Assembly (NCBI RefSeq): GCF_041075285.1
Contig: NZ_CP163512.1
Span: 186,001-250,000, forward strand
DNA: 64,000 nucleotides
Direction: 5' to 3'
From: Providencia rettgeri
Lineage (GTDB): Bacteria > Pseudomonadota > Gammaproteobacteria > Enterobacterales > Enterobacteriaceae
In this document: positions 9,191 to 17,958 of the stretch, piece after piece
Numbering within the stretch: the first letter of the stretch is position 1
How the letters are laid out: each line of letters begins with the position of its first letter
Program-made: the position numbers and the translations under genes
The notes under the pieces: model-generated
Seen by the model: only the letters and a program-made list of their open reading frames with translations
Database searches by the model: none
What the model was told of the DNA's origin: nothing

Positions 9191-9519
9191 TGGCTAAACA
9201 ACCACGTAGTCGTCGTTTACGTAAAAAAATGCGCTTGGATGAATTCCAAGAGTTAGGTTTTACGGTTAAATGGAGCTTTAAAGAAGGTACACCGATTGAA
9301 GATGTTGACACCACCGTTGACCAACTGATTGCTGAAGTTATCGAACCAAATGGTTTAGCATTTGAAGCGAGCGGCTACCTGAGCTGGGAAGGGACTGTCT
9401 GCCTACAGAAAATTGGTAAATGTACCGAAGAACACCGTCAACTGGTAGAAAACTGGCTAAAATCAAAAGGAATGAACGACGTTATTGTTTCTGAACTGTT
9501 TGATGTTTGGTGGGAATAA
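9190..9519 (+). CDS. yggL: YggL family protein (DUF469, 50S ribosome-associated)
   Basis: A 109-residue protein with a strongly basic start (RSRRLRKKMRLDEFQELGF) and a conserved end, SELFDVWWE. It matches E. coli YggL throughout. The family has been reported to bind the large ribosomal subunit; its molecular role is still poorly known. The start ATG overlaps the trmB stop. The next gene, glsB, begins about 100 bases on. Confidence 0.92.
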   Translation: MAKQPRSRRLRKKMRLDEFQELGFTVKWSFKEGTPIEDVDTTVDQLIAEVIEPNGLAFEASGYLSWEGTVCLQKIGKCTEEHRQLVENWLKSKGMNDVIVSELFDVWWE

Positions 9520-9623
9520 TCACTTTTTAGTTGATTAAATTTCGCTAAATAAATAGGCTGAGTTTTTCAGTGTTTGAAGAGGCATCCAATATTTGGGTGC
9601 CTTTATTTTCTGGAGTAAAAGTT

Positions 9624-10550
9624 TTGAGTGCTATGTTTTCTAACCAGCTACTTAACGACATTCTAGACCAAGTTCGACCGCTAATCGGTCAAGGTTGTGT
9701 TGCCAACTATATTCCTGCTTTAGGTTGTGTGCCTTCTCATCATCTCGGTATTGCCGTCTCCACCATTGAAGGTGATGTTTTTACTGCGGGGGATGCCCAT
9801 CAACGTTTTTCCATTCAATCTATTTCGAAAGTGTTAAGCCTGACACTGGCTATGACACGCTACGAAGAAAATGAAATCTGGCGTCGTGTAGGCAAAGAGC
9901 CATCAGGGCTGCCGTTTAATTCATTAATTCAAATCGAAATGGAAAAAGGGATCCCTCGTAATCCCTTTATTAATGCAGGTGCAATTGTCATTGCAGATAT
10001 GTTGCAGTCACGTCTTAGTGCACCAAAACAGCGTATGTTAGAGTTTGTCCGAAAGTTAGCCTGTGAACCGGACATTAGCTACGACACTGTTGTTGCTCGT
10101 TCTGAAATGGAGCACGCAAGTCGCAATGCGGCAATTGCATACTTAATGAAATCATTCGGCAATTTTGAAAATGATGTTTTGACAGTGCTGGAAACTTATT
10201 TTCATTATTGTTCTCTAAGTATGAGTTGTGTTGAATTAGCGAGATGTTTTTCTTATTTAACATCGCAAGGAATATCATCTTGCTCCATAGATCCCATTAT
10301 CACCCCCTTACAATCAAGGCAAATTAATGCGTTGATGATGACATGTGGTATGTATGATGGCTCTGGTGAATTTGCATTTCGTATTGGAATGCCAGGGAAA
10401 TCAGGTGTTGGTGGCGGTATTGTTTGTGTGGTTCCTAATCAATTTACCGTCGCAGTGTGGTCACCTGAACTTGATGCAGCAGGGAACTCTTTGGTAGGTT
10501 GCGCTGCTTTAGAGCTATTATCGAAACGAATTGGGCGTTCAGTTTTTTAA
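9624..10550 (+). CDS. glsB: Glutaminase (serine-dependent beta-lactamase fold)
   Basis: A 308-residue enzyme that hydrolyses L-glutamine to glutamate and ammonia. [12 protein letters not shown] carries the catalytic Ser and Lys (SxxK); RNPFINAGA, a Tyr in GMYDGSGEF, and KSGVGGGI are other active-site motifs. The best start is the TTG at 9624: TGGAG lies 8 bases upstream and the length becomes exactly that of E. coli GlsB. The ATG at 9633 has the site too far away (17 bases). Compared with E. coli, GQGK near the N-terminus is GQGC. It sits between yggL and yggN, a place where E. coli has no glutaminase gene. Confidence 0.92.
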   Translation: MSAMFSNQLLNDILDQVRPLIGQGCVANYIPALGCVPSHHLGIAVSTIEGDVFTAGDAHQRFSIQSISKVLSLTLAMTRYEENEIWRRVGKEPSGLPFNSLIQIEMEKGIPRNPFINAGAIVIADMLQSRLSAPKQRMLEFVRKLACEPDISYDTVVARSEMEHASRNAAIAYLMKSFGNFENDVLTVLETYFHYCSLSMSCVELARCFSYLTSQGISSCSIDPIITPLQSRQINALMMTCGMYDGSGEFAFRIGMPGKSGVGGGIVCVVPNQFTVAVWSPELDAAGNSLVGCAALELLSKRIGRSVF

Positions 10551-10577
10551 TTAATTCAACGCCTTCTAGGAGATGTT

Positions 10578-11309
10578 ATGTTACGCCGTACATTAGTTGC
10601 ATTTTCACTATTAGCAAGTGCCGCGAGCCAAGCTGCGGACTATAACTGCTCGGTAACACCGAAAGATGATATTTTCATGACGCCAGAAAGCGTGCAAGTT
10701 ATTGGTCGCAGTGGCGATTTAGTGATTACACCAAATGGTGATATTACCTTAAATGGCAAAAATATTGCGGCGACAGATGCGCAGAAACAGCAAGCGATCC
10801 GTTATCAATCAGCTATTCGGAACGATTTGCCTTGGATAAAACAAGAGTCTGAGAAAAAATTGGCAACGTCACGTGAAACGGTAGATAAAGTGGTTGTGAA
10901 GGTGATTGGCAGCGACAGTAATGTGCGTAAGCGTCTCACTAAATTAGAAAAAGACCTGAATGCTCAAATCAACCAAATCATTGAAACTCGCCCAAATGGC
11001 TATGTTTTTCATCATGAAGCGATGAAAAATGTGGAAGCAAAAGGCAAGCAATTGGTGAACGAAAGTTTGGGGGGAATTTTACAAGATAGTATAAATGAAA
11101 TGGGGCGCAAGCAACTGTTATCAGGCGGTGATGCCAACCAAGCGCTACAAGGTATGCTAGGTAATTTAGGTGGTTTGCAGAAAGAACTTGAAACAGAATG
11201 GAAAAAGCAAGAGAAAAGCTTTCAATTGTTTGGTGTTCAAGTGTGTTCAAAAGTGACGAGTATTGAGCAACAACGTGTTTCTTTATTAAATTCCCTTAAA
11301 GCAAATTAA
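10578..11309 (+). CDS. yggN: YggN-like periplasmic protein (DUF2884)
   Basis: A 243-residue exported protein: the first 20 residues (MLRRTLVAFSLLASAASQAA) form a signal peptide with an AQA-like cleavage site. The mature part is hydrophilic and mostly helical, with two conserved cysteines (CSVTPKDD near the start, VCSKVTS near the end). It matches the YggN/DUF2884 family, whose function is unknown. A GGAG site precedes the ATG. It follows glsB by 27 bases and may be co-transcribed; a strong terminator follows. Confidence 0.85.
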   Translation: MLRRTLVAFSLLASAASQAADYNCSVTPKDDIFMTPESVQVIGRSGDLVITPNGDITLNGKNIAATDAQKQQAIRYQSAIRNDLPWIKQESEKKLATSRETVDKVVVKVIGSDSNVRKRLTKLEKDLNAQINQIIETRPNGYVFHHEAMKNVEAKGKQLVNESLGGILQDSINEMGRKQLLSGGDANQALQGMLGNLGGLQKELETEWKKQEKSFQLFGVQVCSKVTSIEQQRVSLLNSLKAN

Positions 11310-11327
11310 ACAATTTTTTAAATCGCT

Positions 11328-11363
11328 AAAAACAGCCATATGCTTAATGCATGGCTGTTTTTT
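11328..11363 (+). terminator. Intrinsic terminator after yggN
   Basis: AAAAACAGCCAT pairs with ATGGCTGTTTTT and ends in a T-run. The A-rich left arm means it may also work in the reverse direction. Confidence 0.88.
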
Positions 11364-11424
11364 ATTTGTGGGTTATTATTTTTCTTGATAAGTGTGATTC
11401 CAATTCCATTAATGGGAATGAAAA

Positions 11425-11439
11425 TGAAATTGATTCTTA
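11425..11439 (+). promoter_or_regulatory. Putative Fur box
   Basis: TGAAATTGATTCTTA matches the 7-1-7 Fur consensus TGATAATNATTATCA at 11 of 14 scored positions. It lies just upstream of the -35 element of the siderophore-binding protein gene, where iron-loaded Fur would block transcription. Confidence 0.6.
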
Positions 11440-11444
11440 TTTGA

Positions 11445-11472
11445 TTGACATATAAGTACTGGTCTTTACAAT
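11445..11472 (+). promoter_or_regulatory. Sigma-70 promoter of the siderophore-binding protein gene
   Basis: A perfect TTGACA (11445-11450) and a TACAAT (11467-11472) are 16 bases apart, about 38 bases before the start codon. Adjacent to a Fur box. Confidence 0.75.
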
Positions 11473-11509
11473 GCGAGTTTGGCTTAATGACTTAATTGGG
11501 ATCGTTTAA

Positions 11510-12460
11510 ATGAAAAAGTTCATTCCTGCTTTACTTGTTTCTGTATTGTCATTCTCTGCACCTTTAGCCCTAGGCGCTGAATCTACCGTTTTCACTCCAA
11601 ATGCTGTCACTGCCCAAAGTGCTGAAAAAGTGACCATTAAGCATTTATCGGGAGAAACGGAAGTGATTAAAAAACCTAAAAAAGTGGTTTTATTTGACTT
11701 TGGTGTATACGACTCAATGCAAAAACTGGGTTTAGGCGATAACGTTGTGGCTTTACCTACCGCAAATGCCCCTGCTTATGTAAAAGGGAGCATTCCTGCT
11801 TCAATGGAAAATGCTGGCGGCATGAAACAGCCAGATCTTGCTAAAATTGAACAATTAAAACCGGATTTAATTGTGATCACGGGGCGTCAGGGGAAATCAT
11901 ACGAAGCATTATCCAAAATTGCGCCAACCATTAATTTAGGCTCTGATAGCAAACATTATATTGAGTCAGTGAAAGCCAACTTAATGGTGCTGGGGGACTT
12001 ATACGGTAACCAAAAGACCGTTGACGAACAAATCATTCAGCTAGACAAGACCATTGCAGATGCTCAGAAAAAAGCGGCTGATGCTAAGAAAAAAGTGCTA
12101 GTGTTAATGCACAACGATGGCAAATTAATCCCAAGTAACCAAGCGGTAGTTTACGATGTGGTAAAAGCCCAACGGGCGGAATTACCGGTTGATGAAAATG
12201 CGGATAAATCTAAACGCCGTGTTGTTGATACCAAAACCATTGCACAAGCAAACCCTGATGTGATCTTAATCGTTGATCGAAGTGAAGCTATTGGTGCTGG
12301 GAAATTAGAAAAATCAGTTTTTGAAGACACCAACATTCAAGAAACAAAAGCGTATAAAGACGGTAAAATCACTTACCTACAATCTGATCTGTGGTACTTA
12401 TCAGGTGGTGGGTTTGTTAGCTTAACAGAGCAAATTAACGCGGTGGTTAACGCACTTTAA
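11510..12460 (+). CDS. Siderophore ABC transporter periplasmic substrate-binding protein (FatB/CeuE-like)
   Basis: A 316-residue exported binding protein of the class III (BtuF/FatB) type, with PKKVVLFDFGVYDSMQKLG early, KPDLIVITGRQGKSYEAL and LVLMHNDGKL in the middle, and LWYLSGGG late, like the petrobactin/catecholate-binding FatB, YclQ and CeuE proteins. The signal peptide appears to be cleaved near ALG-AES; no lipobox cysteine is present, as expected for a soluble Gram-negative periplasmic protein. The gene stands alone: no permease or ATPase lies beside it, so it must use a transporter encoded elsewhere. A Fur box and strong promoter suggest iron repression. Confidence 0.85.
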   Translation: MKKFIPALLVSVLSFSAPLALGAESTVFTPNAVTAQSAEKVTIKHLSGETEVIKKPKKVVLFDFGVYDSMQKLGLGDNVVALPTANAPAYVKGSIPASMENAGGMKQPDLAKIEQLKPDLIVITGRQGKSYEALSKIAPTINLGSDSKHYIESVKANLMVLGDLYGNQKTVDEQIIQLDKTIADAQKKAADAKKKVLVLMHNDGKLIPSNQAVVYDVVKAQRAELPVDENADKSKRRVVDTKTIAQANPDVILIVDRSEAIGAGKLEKSVFEDTNIQETKAYKDGKITYLQSDLWYLSGGGFVSLTEQINAVVNAL

Positions 12461-12481
12461 TGCATATTCGCCGTTGTTCTT

Positions 12482-12752
12482 GGGGGCGTTTATCTTTGAA
12501 GGTCAATTTTTATTCGAGTTAAAGTTATTTTAGGCAAGGGGAGAGGCTCGCCGCCGAGTGAACACGGCAAGAGCCTCTCAACGTAGCATTAAATGAGTGA
12601 ACGTGCTTTAATTGAACCCACAGGGCAGCGTTTAGGGACAATAGTTGATTCAAATCGTCGTCAGTCAGCACGACGGGTACATTGATCCATTTTTTAGGTT
12701 GTTTCTTAACCTTTTTTAGCGGTAAAAATCAGCAGCCAAGATAAACAGCCCC
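12482..12752 (+). repeat. Miniature inverted-terminal repeat element, copy 1 (long form)
   Basis: About 270 bp, homologous along its whole length to the reverse complement of 57296-57572, and at both ends to 48512-48652. The ends are related inverted repeats: GGGGGCGTTTATCTTTG at the left, and the complement of AGATAAACAGCCCCT-type sequence at the right. Inside are a hairpin (GAGAGGCTC with GAGCCTCTC, 12541-12578) and a CGTCGT...ACGACG pair (12655-12674). No transposase-length frame is present, so it would be non-autonomous. Its left end has lost one T relative to the other copies. Confidence 0.75.
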
Positions 12753-12818
12753 TCGTGATGGCGGCAATATGAAATACCCTTATTGTTATTTTTGTCGATC
12801 TCATTTTTATTTCTAATA

Positions 12819-12864
12819 AAAAGCCCGTAGGGTCACTTCATTCATCTTATGTTTCGCGGGCTTT
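12819..12864 (-). terminator. Probable hemW terminator with a long loop
   Basis: AAAGCCCG (12820-12827) pairs with CGGGCTTT (12857-12864); on the reverse strand the stem runs into TTTTTATT. The loop of about 29 bases is long, so this call is moderate. Confidence 0.5.
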
Positions 12865-12883
12865 CATCAATTCACTGACGTGA

Positions 12884-14023
12884 TTATTCCTCGCCTAAAA
12901 ATAGCTCTAACAGCGAGTTAAGAAATAATTTTCCATGCTCTGTGATTTGCCATTCATCAGCTGTTTCAGTGATATAACCTTTGGCTAGAGCTTCATCAAG
13001 GGCGGGTCTTACAGTTAATTCTGACAAACCAGTGTATTGAGTAAACTCTTGGCGAGGCATAGCTTCAAGTAATCGGAAGCGGTTCATGAAATATTCAAAT
13101 GGCTTATCTTCAGCTTTCACATCATAAGACTGATGGGTGTAGCGACCTTCCATATAACCCCGTGGGTGCTTGGTTTTTACCGTACGTAAAATCCGCCCAT
13201 CTTCAAAGGTAATTTTGCCATGGGCACCACAGCCAATCCCAAGATAATCACCAAAACGCCAGTAATTGAGGTTGTGTTCGCACTGAAACCCCGGTTTGGC
13301 ATAGGCCGAGGTTTCATATTGAACATACCCCGCAGCGCTAAGTAGCTTGTGACCTTCAGTGTAAATATCCCATAGCGTATCGTCATCAGGCAGAGTCGGT
13401 GGTCTTGAACCGAATTGTGTATTGGGTTCAATCGTTAGCTGATACCAAGACAAATGGGGGGGAGCCAGTTCAATGGCTTGTTTTAAATCTGACAAGCCCT
13501 CATCACGAGTTTGTGCGGGTAAGCCATGCATTAAATCAAGATTGAAACTGCGTAAGTTGAGGTTAGCCGCCAGTTTTGCTGCACGTTTTGCTTCTTCAGC
13601 GCCATGAATGCGACCTAAAGTGATCAGCTTGTCATTACCAAAACTTTGCACACCGATTGAAATACGATTGATACCTGCGGCTTGGTAACCCGAAAAACGA
13701 TCAGCTTCCACTGTTCCGGGATTGGCTTCCATGGTGACTTCGGCATGCGGATCTAATTGGATACGAGTGCGAACACCATCCATCAATGCTTGCATGGCTT
13801 CAGCTGTCAGCAAGCTCGGTGTTCCCCCCCCGATAAAAATCGTTTTAACGGGGCGGTTACCAATCAATTTCGCATCAATATTTAAGTCAGCTAATAAGTG
13901 CTCAACATATTCTTTTTGCGGGATCTCCCCTTTCAGGGTATGCGAATTAAAGTCGCAATATGGGCACTTTTGTACACACCAAGGAATATGGATATATAAG
14001 CTCAGTGGTGGCAATTTATCCAT
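12884..14023 (-). CDS. hemW: HemW, radical-SAM heme chaperone (HemN-like)
   Basis: A 379-residue radical-SAM protein. The cluster motif [10 protein letters not shown] (CxxxCxxC) is at about 16-25, followed by [11 protein letters not shown] and EANPG. The family was long called oxygen-independent coproporphyrinogen oxidase-like, but HemW lacks that activity and is thought to carry heme to membrane targets. It agrees with E. coli HemW along its full length. The start overlaps the end of rdgB by 8 bases, so the two are translationally coupled; it is the last gene of the leftward operon. Confidence 0.95.
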   Translation of the reverse strand: MDKLPPLSLYIHIPWCVQKCPYCDFNSHTLKGEIPQKEYVEHLLADLNIDAKLIGNRPVKTIFIGGGTPSLLTAEAMQALMDGVRTRIQLDPHAEVTMEANPGTVEADRFSGYQAAGINRISIGVQSFGNDKLITLGRIHGAEEAKRAAKLAANLNLRSFNLDLMHGLPAQTRDEGLSDLKQAIELAPPHLSWYQLTIEPNTQFGSRPPTLPDDDTLWDIYTEGHKLLSAAGYVQYETSAYAKPGFQCEHNLNYWRFGDYLGIGCGAHGKITFEDGRILRTVKTKHPRGYMEGRYTHQSYDVKAEDKPFEYFMNRFRLLEAMPRQEFTQYTGLSELTVRPALDEALAKGYITETADEWQITEHGKLFLNSLLELFLGEE

Positions 14024-14609
14024 CTTTTAGGGCATCCAGCATCATTGCTAAGGCTTTACCACGATGGGAAACAGCTTGTTTTTCTGCTTTACTTAATTGG
14101 GCGGAAGTACAACCGAGTTCTGGCACGTAAAAGATAGGGTCGTAACCGAAACCCCCTTGTCCTTTACGTTCACGAGTGATAATGCCGTGCCAACGGCCGT
14201 GAAAGACCAGTGGCGTAGGATCTTCGGCATGGCGCAGATAAACCAACACGCAGTTAAATTGTGCCTGACGCTGACCATCAGGCACATCTTTCATTGCATC
14301 CAATAGTTTAACGAGGTTTTGCTCGTCCGTTGCATCTTCCCCTGCATAGCGTGCCGAGTAGATCCCCGGCGCGCCACCAAGCGCATCAACTGAGATCCCT
14401 GAATCATCGGCGATCGCAGGTAAACCCGTTTGTGCCGCAGCGTGTCGAGCTTTTAGGATCGCATTTTCAATAAAGGTTAAACCAGTCTCTTCTGCGGACT
14501 CAACGCCCAATGACGTTTGTGCAACGATATCCATGCCGAAATCGCGGAGTAGGTCAGCTAACTCATTTACCTTGCCGGGATTACCGGTGGCTAAAACAAC
14601 TTTTTGCAT
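14016..14609 (-). CDS. rdgB: XTP/dITP diphosphatase (non-canonical purine NTP pyrophosphatase)
   Basis: A 197-residue house-cleaning enzyme that hydrolyses dITP, XTP and ITP to monophosphates and so keeps deaminated purines out of DNA. The N-terminus [13 protein letters not shown] is the nucleotide-binding signature; [24 protein letters not shown] holds the catalytic acidic residues; FGYDPIF and SHRGKAL near the end are also conserved. Length equals E. coli RdgB. It lies directly after yggT; the small yggU gene found between them in E. coli is absent. Confidence 0.96.
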   Translation of the reverse strand: MQKVVLATGNPGKVNELADLLRDFGMDIVAQTSLGVESAEETGLTFIENAILKARHAAAQTGLPAIADDSGISVDALGGAPGIYSARYAGEDATDEQNLVKLLDAMKDVPDGQRQAQFNCVLVYLRHAEDPTPLVFHGRWHGIITRERKGQGGFGYDPIFYVPELGCTSAQLSKAEKQAVSHRGKALAMMLDALKDG

Positions 14610-14625
14610 CGTTTAAAACTCGTTT

Positions 14626-15210
14626 TTACATAATACCAATGGAATACATCATCGCGGTCAATGATGGGTCAATCATCAGGGAAATATCCACACGTAAATA
14701 ATTCAAGGCAATTAAGATAAACATCACAATCATTGCGGAGAAATCTAAGCCTCCCATTGCGGGGATAATACGGCGAATTGGTGCCATTAATGGCTCAGTT
14801 AATTGGTATAATAAATAGTCAACAGGATTACGGCCTTGGCTGACCCAACTGAGGATTGCGCGGATCAATATCATCCAAAAAACCAATTTACCAGCGTATG
14901 TTAGCAGTAAGATGATCCCCATTGGTAGAATAGTCACGCCTAAGATAGGCAGTAAGTTGGTTACCCACATGCCAAAAATAATCGCTGCAATGGCTAAAAC
15001 GAAGGCAACAACAACGGATGCGCTATCAATTGAGCCGATTGCTGGGATCACACGGCGCAGAGGTGCCACGATAGGCTGTGTGGCTTTTACCACAAACTTG
15101 GAAAATGGATTATAGAAATCTGCACGGACACACTGCATCCAAACGCGGAGCAGTAACACAAAAATATACAGTTGGATCAAAGTAGTAACGACAAATACTA
15201 AAGTCTTCAT
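14626..15210 (-). CDS. yggT: YggT family integral membrane protein
   Basis: A 194-residue inner-membrane protein made of two copies of the YggT domain, each with two hydrophobic segments and a conserved P(I/L)xAP(I/L)RRxIPAxG motif, seen near 47-60 and 140-154. Related proteins in plants and cyanobacteria affect cell or chloroplast division and osmotic tolerance; the bacterial role is not settled. It is encoded between proC and rdgB, 18 bases after proC. Confidence 0.92.
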   Translation of the reverse strand: MKTLVFVVTTLIQLYIFVLLLRVWMQCVRADFYNPFSKFVVKATQPIVAPLRRVIPAIGSIDSASVVVAFVLAIAAIIFGMWVTNLLPILGVTILPMGIILLLTYAGKLVFWMILIRAILSWVSQGRNPVDYLLYQLTEPLMAPIRRIIPAMGGLDFSAMIVMFILIALNYLRVDISLMIDPSLTAMMYSIGIM

Positions 15211-15228
15211 GGCTCATTCCGCGATTAA

Positions 15229-16047
15229 TTAAAAAAGTTTTTCCATTTCTTCTGCTCTGTTGATGGCACTTTGCATCGCGTTAGCAACAGTTTGCGGAAG
15301 GTTTTCATTGTAAAATTGCTCTAAAGCCATCGCGGTGGTACCGCCTTTAGAGGTGACTTGTTCACGTAAGGTTGAAAAAGCCGTGTCGTGCTGGGATTTT
15401 GCCAGTTCAACGGAGCCTTCAATGGCATTGAGCACTAATTCACGTGCTTGCACGGCATCATAGCCGAGTTGCTCTGCTTTTTGTTGCATGGCTTCCATAA
15501 ACAAAAAGAAATAAGCAGGTGAACTCCCGGTAATTGCGATGATATTATTGATTTCTTGCTCTTTTTGGCACCAAATTGTCGAACCTACACTTTGCATCAA
15601 TTGTTGTGCGAATTGTTTATCTTGCTCAGTCACTTTGGCTTGCGCAAATAACCCGCTAACACCTTTACCAACCAAAGAAGGGGTGTTTGGCATGATGCGC
15701 ACTAAATTCAATTGATGGGAAAAATAGTCGTTATAGCGTTCTGCGGGAATGCCAGCAGCTATAGTTAGCACTAACTTTTTATCAAAATCAGTCGCATTTT
15801 TCAGTGGCTCACAAACTTCTTTCATCATTTGTGGTTTAACCGCTAGCACAATGACATCTGCGTGCTTAACTGCTGCAAGGTTATCATCACTGCTAATAAC
15901 GCCATATTGTGAGGCAATTTTATCTCGGCGTACTGGCGTTGGAGAACAAACAGTGATCATCGATGCGGGGTAACCGTGGCTAACGAGCCCTGCGATGATT
16001 GCGTGAGCCATATTCCCAGCTCCGATGAAAGCAATTTTACGGTGTTG
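15229..16047 (-). CDS. proC: Pyrroline-5-carboxylate reductase
   Basis: A 272-residue enzyme for the last step of proline synthesis, reducing pyrroline-5-carboxylate with NAD(P)H. The Rossmann motif IAFIGAGNMAHAI is at the N-terminus; MPNTPSLVGKG and GSSPAYFF are family motifs, and the C-terminal SKGGTTAMAL lies in the active-site helix region. The start is the ATG at 16047, with AGGAG 7 bases upstream; a frame extension to 16089 has no ribosome site. Unlike in E. coli, proC lies inside the yggS-yggT operon, an arrangement common in other gamma-proteobacteria. proB and proA are also in this window. Confidence 0.95.
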   Translation of the reverse strand, partial: QHRKIAFIGAGNMAHAIIAGLVSHGYPASMITVCSPTPVRRDKIASQYGVISSDDNLAAVKHADVIVLAVKPQMMKEVCEPLKNATDFDKKLVLTIAAGIPAERYNDYFSHQLNLVRIMPNTPSLVGKGVSGLFAQAKVTEQDKQFAQQLMQSVGSTIWCQKEQEINNIIAITGSSPAYFFLFMEAMQQKAEQLGYDAVQARELVLNAIEGSVELAKSQHDTAFSTLREQVTSKGGTTAMALEQFYNENLPQTVANAMQSAINRAEEMEKLF

Positions 16048-16063
16048 CATTCTGTTCTCCTTA

Positions 16064-16768
16064 TTATTGATGGTATTGGCGTGCGCCAAAAATCGCAGTT
16101 CCTATCCGCACAAGGGTTGAGCCGCAGTGAATAGCAGCACGCATATCGTCAGTCATTCCCATCGAAAGGGTGTCGACTGTTGGGTAAATGGCTTGTAGTT
16201 GCTTAAAGGCATTATTCATTCGATGAAATGTTTCACACTGACGGTTATAGTCTGTTTCTGGCGCAGGGATTGTCATCAAACCCCGCAAAACAAGGTTTGG
16301 CATGGTCACAACTTGAGCGGCGAGCTCCTCGACATCGTTTAATGTAATGCCAGATTTGCTATTTTCATCGCTAATATTAATTTGGATGAGCACGTTTAGA
16401 GGTGCTTTATTGCTAGGGCGTTGGTCATTTAGACGTTGAGCTATTTTGACTCTGTCTAGCGTGTGGAACCAATCGAAATGCTCTGCAACTAAACGGCTTT
16501 TATTGGATTGCAGTGGGCCGATAAAATGCCAAACAAGGTCAGTTCTATCTGAAAAATAATGAATTTTTTCAACGCCTTCTTGAACGTAGTTTTCACCGAA
16601 TTGGCGCTGACCCGCTTCGATGGCTTCTAAAATAGCGTCGCAAGGCTTGGTTTTACTAACCGCCAGCAGTGTAATGTCCTGTGGTGAACGATGACATTCT
16701 TCAGCAGCAGTTTGAATACGTGCGGTAACATCAGAGATATTATTTTGAATGGTCATGTGTTTATTCAT
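16064..16768 (-). CDS. yggS: Pyridoxal 5'-phosphate homeostasis protein
   Basis: A 234-residue PLP-binding protein of the YggS/PLPBP family with an alanine-racemase-like N-terminal fold but no known enzyme activity; it buffers free PLP. LLAVSKTKP at about 34-42 contains the PLP lysine; FGENYVQEG, HFIGPLQSNK, INISDENSKSG and SMGMTDDM are conserved. Length equals E. coli YggS. The start ATG at 16768 has no strong ribosome site; the ATG four codons later is an alternative. The proC start follows 16 bases after its stop. Confidence 0.94.
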   Translation of the reverse strand: MNKHMTIQNNISDVTARIQTAAEECHRSPQDITLLAVSKTKPCDAILEAIEAGQRQFGENYVQEGVEKIHYFSDRTDLVWHFIGPLQSNKSRLVAEHFDWFHTLDRVKIAQRLNDQRPSNKAPLNVLIQINISDENSKSGITLNDVEELAAQVVTMPNLVLRGLMTIPAPETDYNRQCETFHRMNNAFKQLQAIYPTVDTLSMGMTDDMRAAIHCGSTLVRIGTAIFGARQYHQ

Positions 16769-16901
16769 TATAGTTTAATTCAATACTATTTTATTCATGG
16801 TGTTCATGAACAGTGACTTGACCATAGTGTAAAGCAATTCGCGTTAGAACGGCACCTTTGCATCAGATTTCCGTGAAAAATAACTGCAAATTCGGGCAAA
16901 A

Positions 16902-17321
16902 TTAACTATGTTGCTCAAACCAACTTTCAAGGATCACCACTGCGGAGGCTGAATCCACTTTTCCTTTGCTAAGTGCACGGTAGCCACCTTGCTCAAATAA
17001 TCCCGCTTTTGCCTCAACGGTAGAAAGCCGTTCATCATGCAATTCGACTTTGACACCAAAACGGCCATGAATGCGATTTGCAAAATTGCGAGCTTGGCTT
17101 GTGACCAATTGCTCAGTGCCATCCATATTAAGCGGAAGGCCAACAATAACCAACTGAGGAAGCCATTCTTTAAGTAACTTTTCGATTTGTTGCCAATCAG
17201 GGCGTCCATCACTTGCTTTCAGCGATGTTAATGGGCGCGCAGTACCCGTGATCTCTTGTCCAATTGCAACACCAATACTTTTAGTTCCAAAATCAAAGGC
17301 TAATAGTGTTCTACCTGACAT
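16902..17321 (-). CDS. ruvX: Putative pre-16S rRNA nuclease RuvX/YqgF
   Basis: A 139-residue RNase-H-fold protein: [16 protein letters not shown] supplies the first catalytic aspartate, [11 protein letters not shown] and DERLSTVEA the others, and [16 protein letters not shown] ends the protein. The family is needed for 5' end processing of 16S rRNA. The ATG at 17321 shares one base with the yqgE stop (TAATG), so translation is coupled; a longer frame to 17390 is the yqgE overlap and is not the start. Confidence 0.95.
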   Translation of the reverse strand: MSGRTLLAFDFGTKSIGVAIGQEITGTARPLTSLKASDGRPDWQQIEKLLKEWLPQLVIVGLPLNMDGTEQLVTSQARNFANRIHGRFGVKVELHDERLSTVEAKAGLFEQGGYRALSKGKVDSASAVVILESWFEQHS

Positions 17322-17884
17322 TATGCGTGCCCCGCCTGCATGGAGATAGTGTGAATATTTACGCCAAGTAAGTTTGCCGCAGCCGCCCAACGTTCATTAA
17401 TTGGGGTATCAAAAATCAGCTCAGGGGATGCTTCAACTGTCAACCAGCTATTTTCCATAATTTCCCGCTCTAATTGCCCCGGTTCCCAACTGGAATAACC
17501 TAATGCGACTAAAGAATTTTTCGGTGATTGGTCACTACCGAGTGTTTCTAAAATATCTTTCGATGTGGTGACCATCACGTCATCGTTAAGATGCAAGCTA
17601 GATAAAAAGCCACTAATGGGGGTATGTAAGATAAAACCATGTTCTTCCGCAACCGGTCCGCCAGCGATTACAGGGCGTTGCAAATTACGCTTATTCACAT
17701 TATCGGATACCGAAATTTCGAGCTTTTTCAGCATGGTATCGACTGAAAAGTCATCAATGGGTTTATTAATCACCAAACCCATTGCGCCTTTTTCATTATG
17801 TTCACACACATAAACCACAGACTGCTCAAAATAAGGGTCTATGAGGGATGGCATGGCAATAAGAAAATGGTTTTGCAGATTCAA
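17321..17884 (-). CDS. yqgE: YqgE/AlgH family protein
   Basis: A 187-residue protein of the UPF0301 (AlgH) family, with [13 protein letters not shown] at the start, [33 protein letters not shown] and [12 protein letters not shown]. The function is unknown. The preferred start is the TTG at 17884: it gives exactly the E. coli YqgE length and has GGAG 7 bases upstream, while the frame extension to 17911 also starts with TTG but without a better site. It is coupled to ruvX and follows gshB in the usual order. Confidence 0.92.
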   Translation of the reverse strand: MNLQNHFLIAMPSLIDPYFEQSVVYVCEHNEKGAMGLVINKPIDDFSVDTMLKKLEISVSDNVNKRNLQRPVIAGGPVAEEHGFILHTPISGFLSSLHLNDDVMVTTSKDILETLGSDQSPKNSLVALGYSSWEPGQLEREIMENSWLTVEASPELIFDTPINERWAAAANLLGVNIHTISMQAGHA

Positions 17885-17958
17885 ACTTAAACTCCATTCA
17901 TTTTTACTCAATACATTGGCTAAAGGGTCGAGATGACCTCTTTAGCCAGATCTATCAC

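Noticed and set aside
14093..14306. Frames opposite and beside rdgB
   Set aside because: Alternate-frame shadows of a strongly conserved gene.
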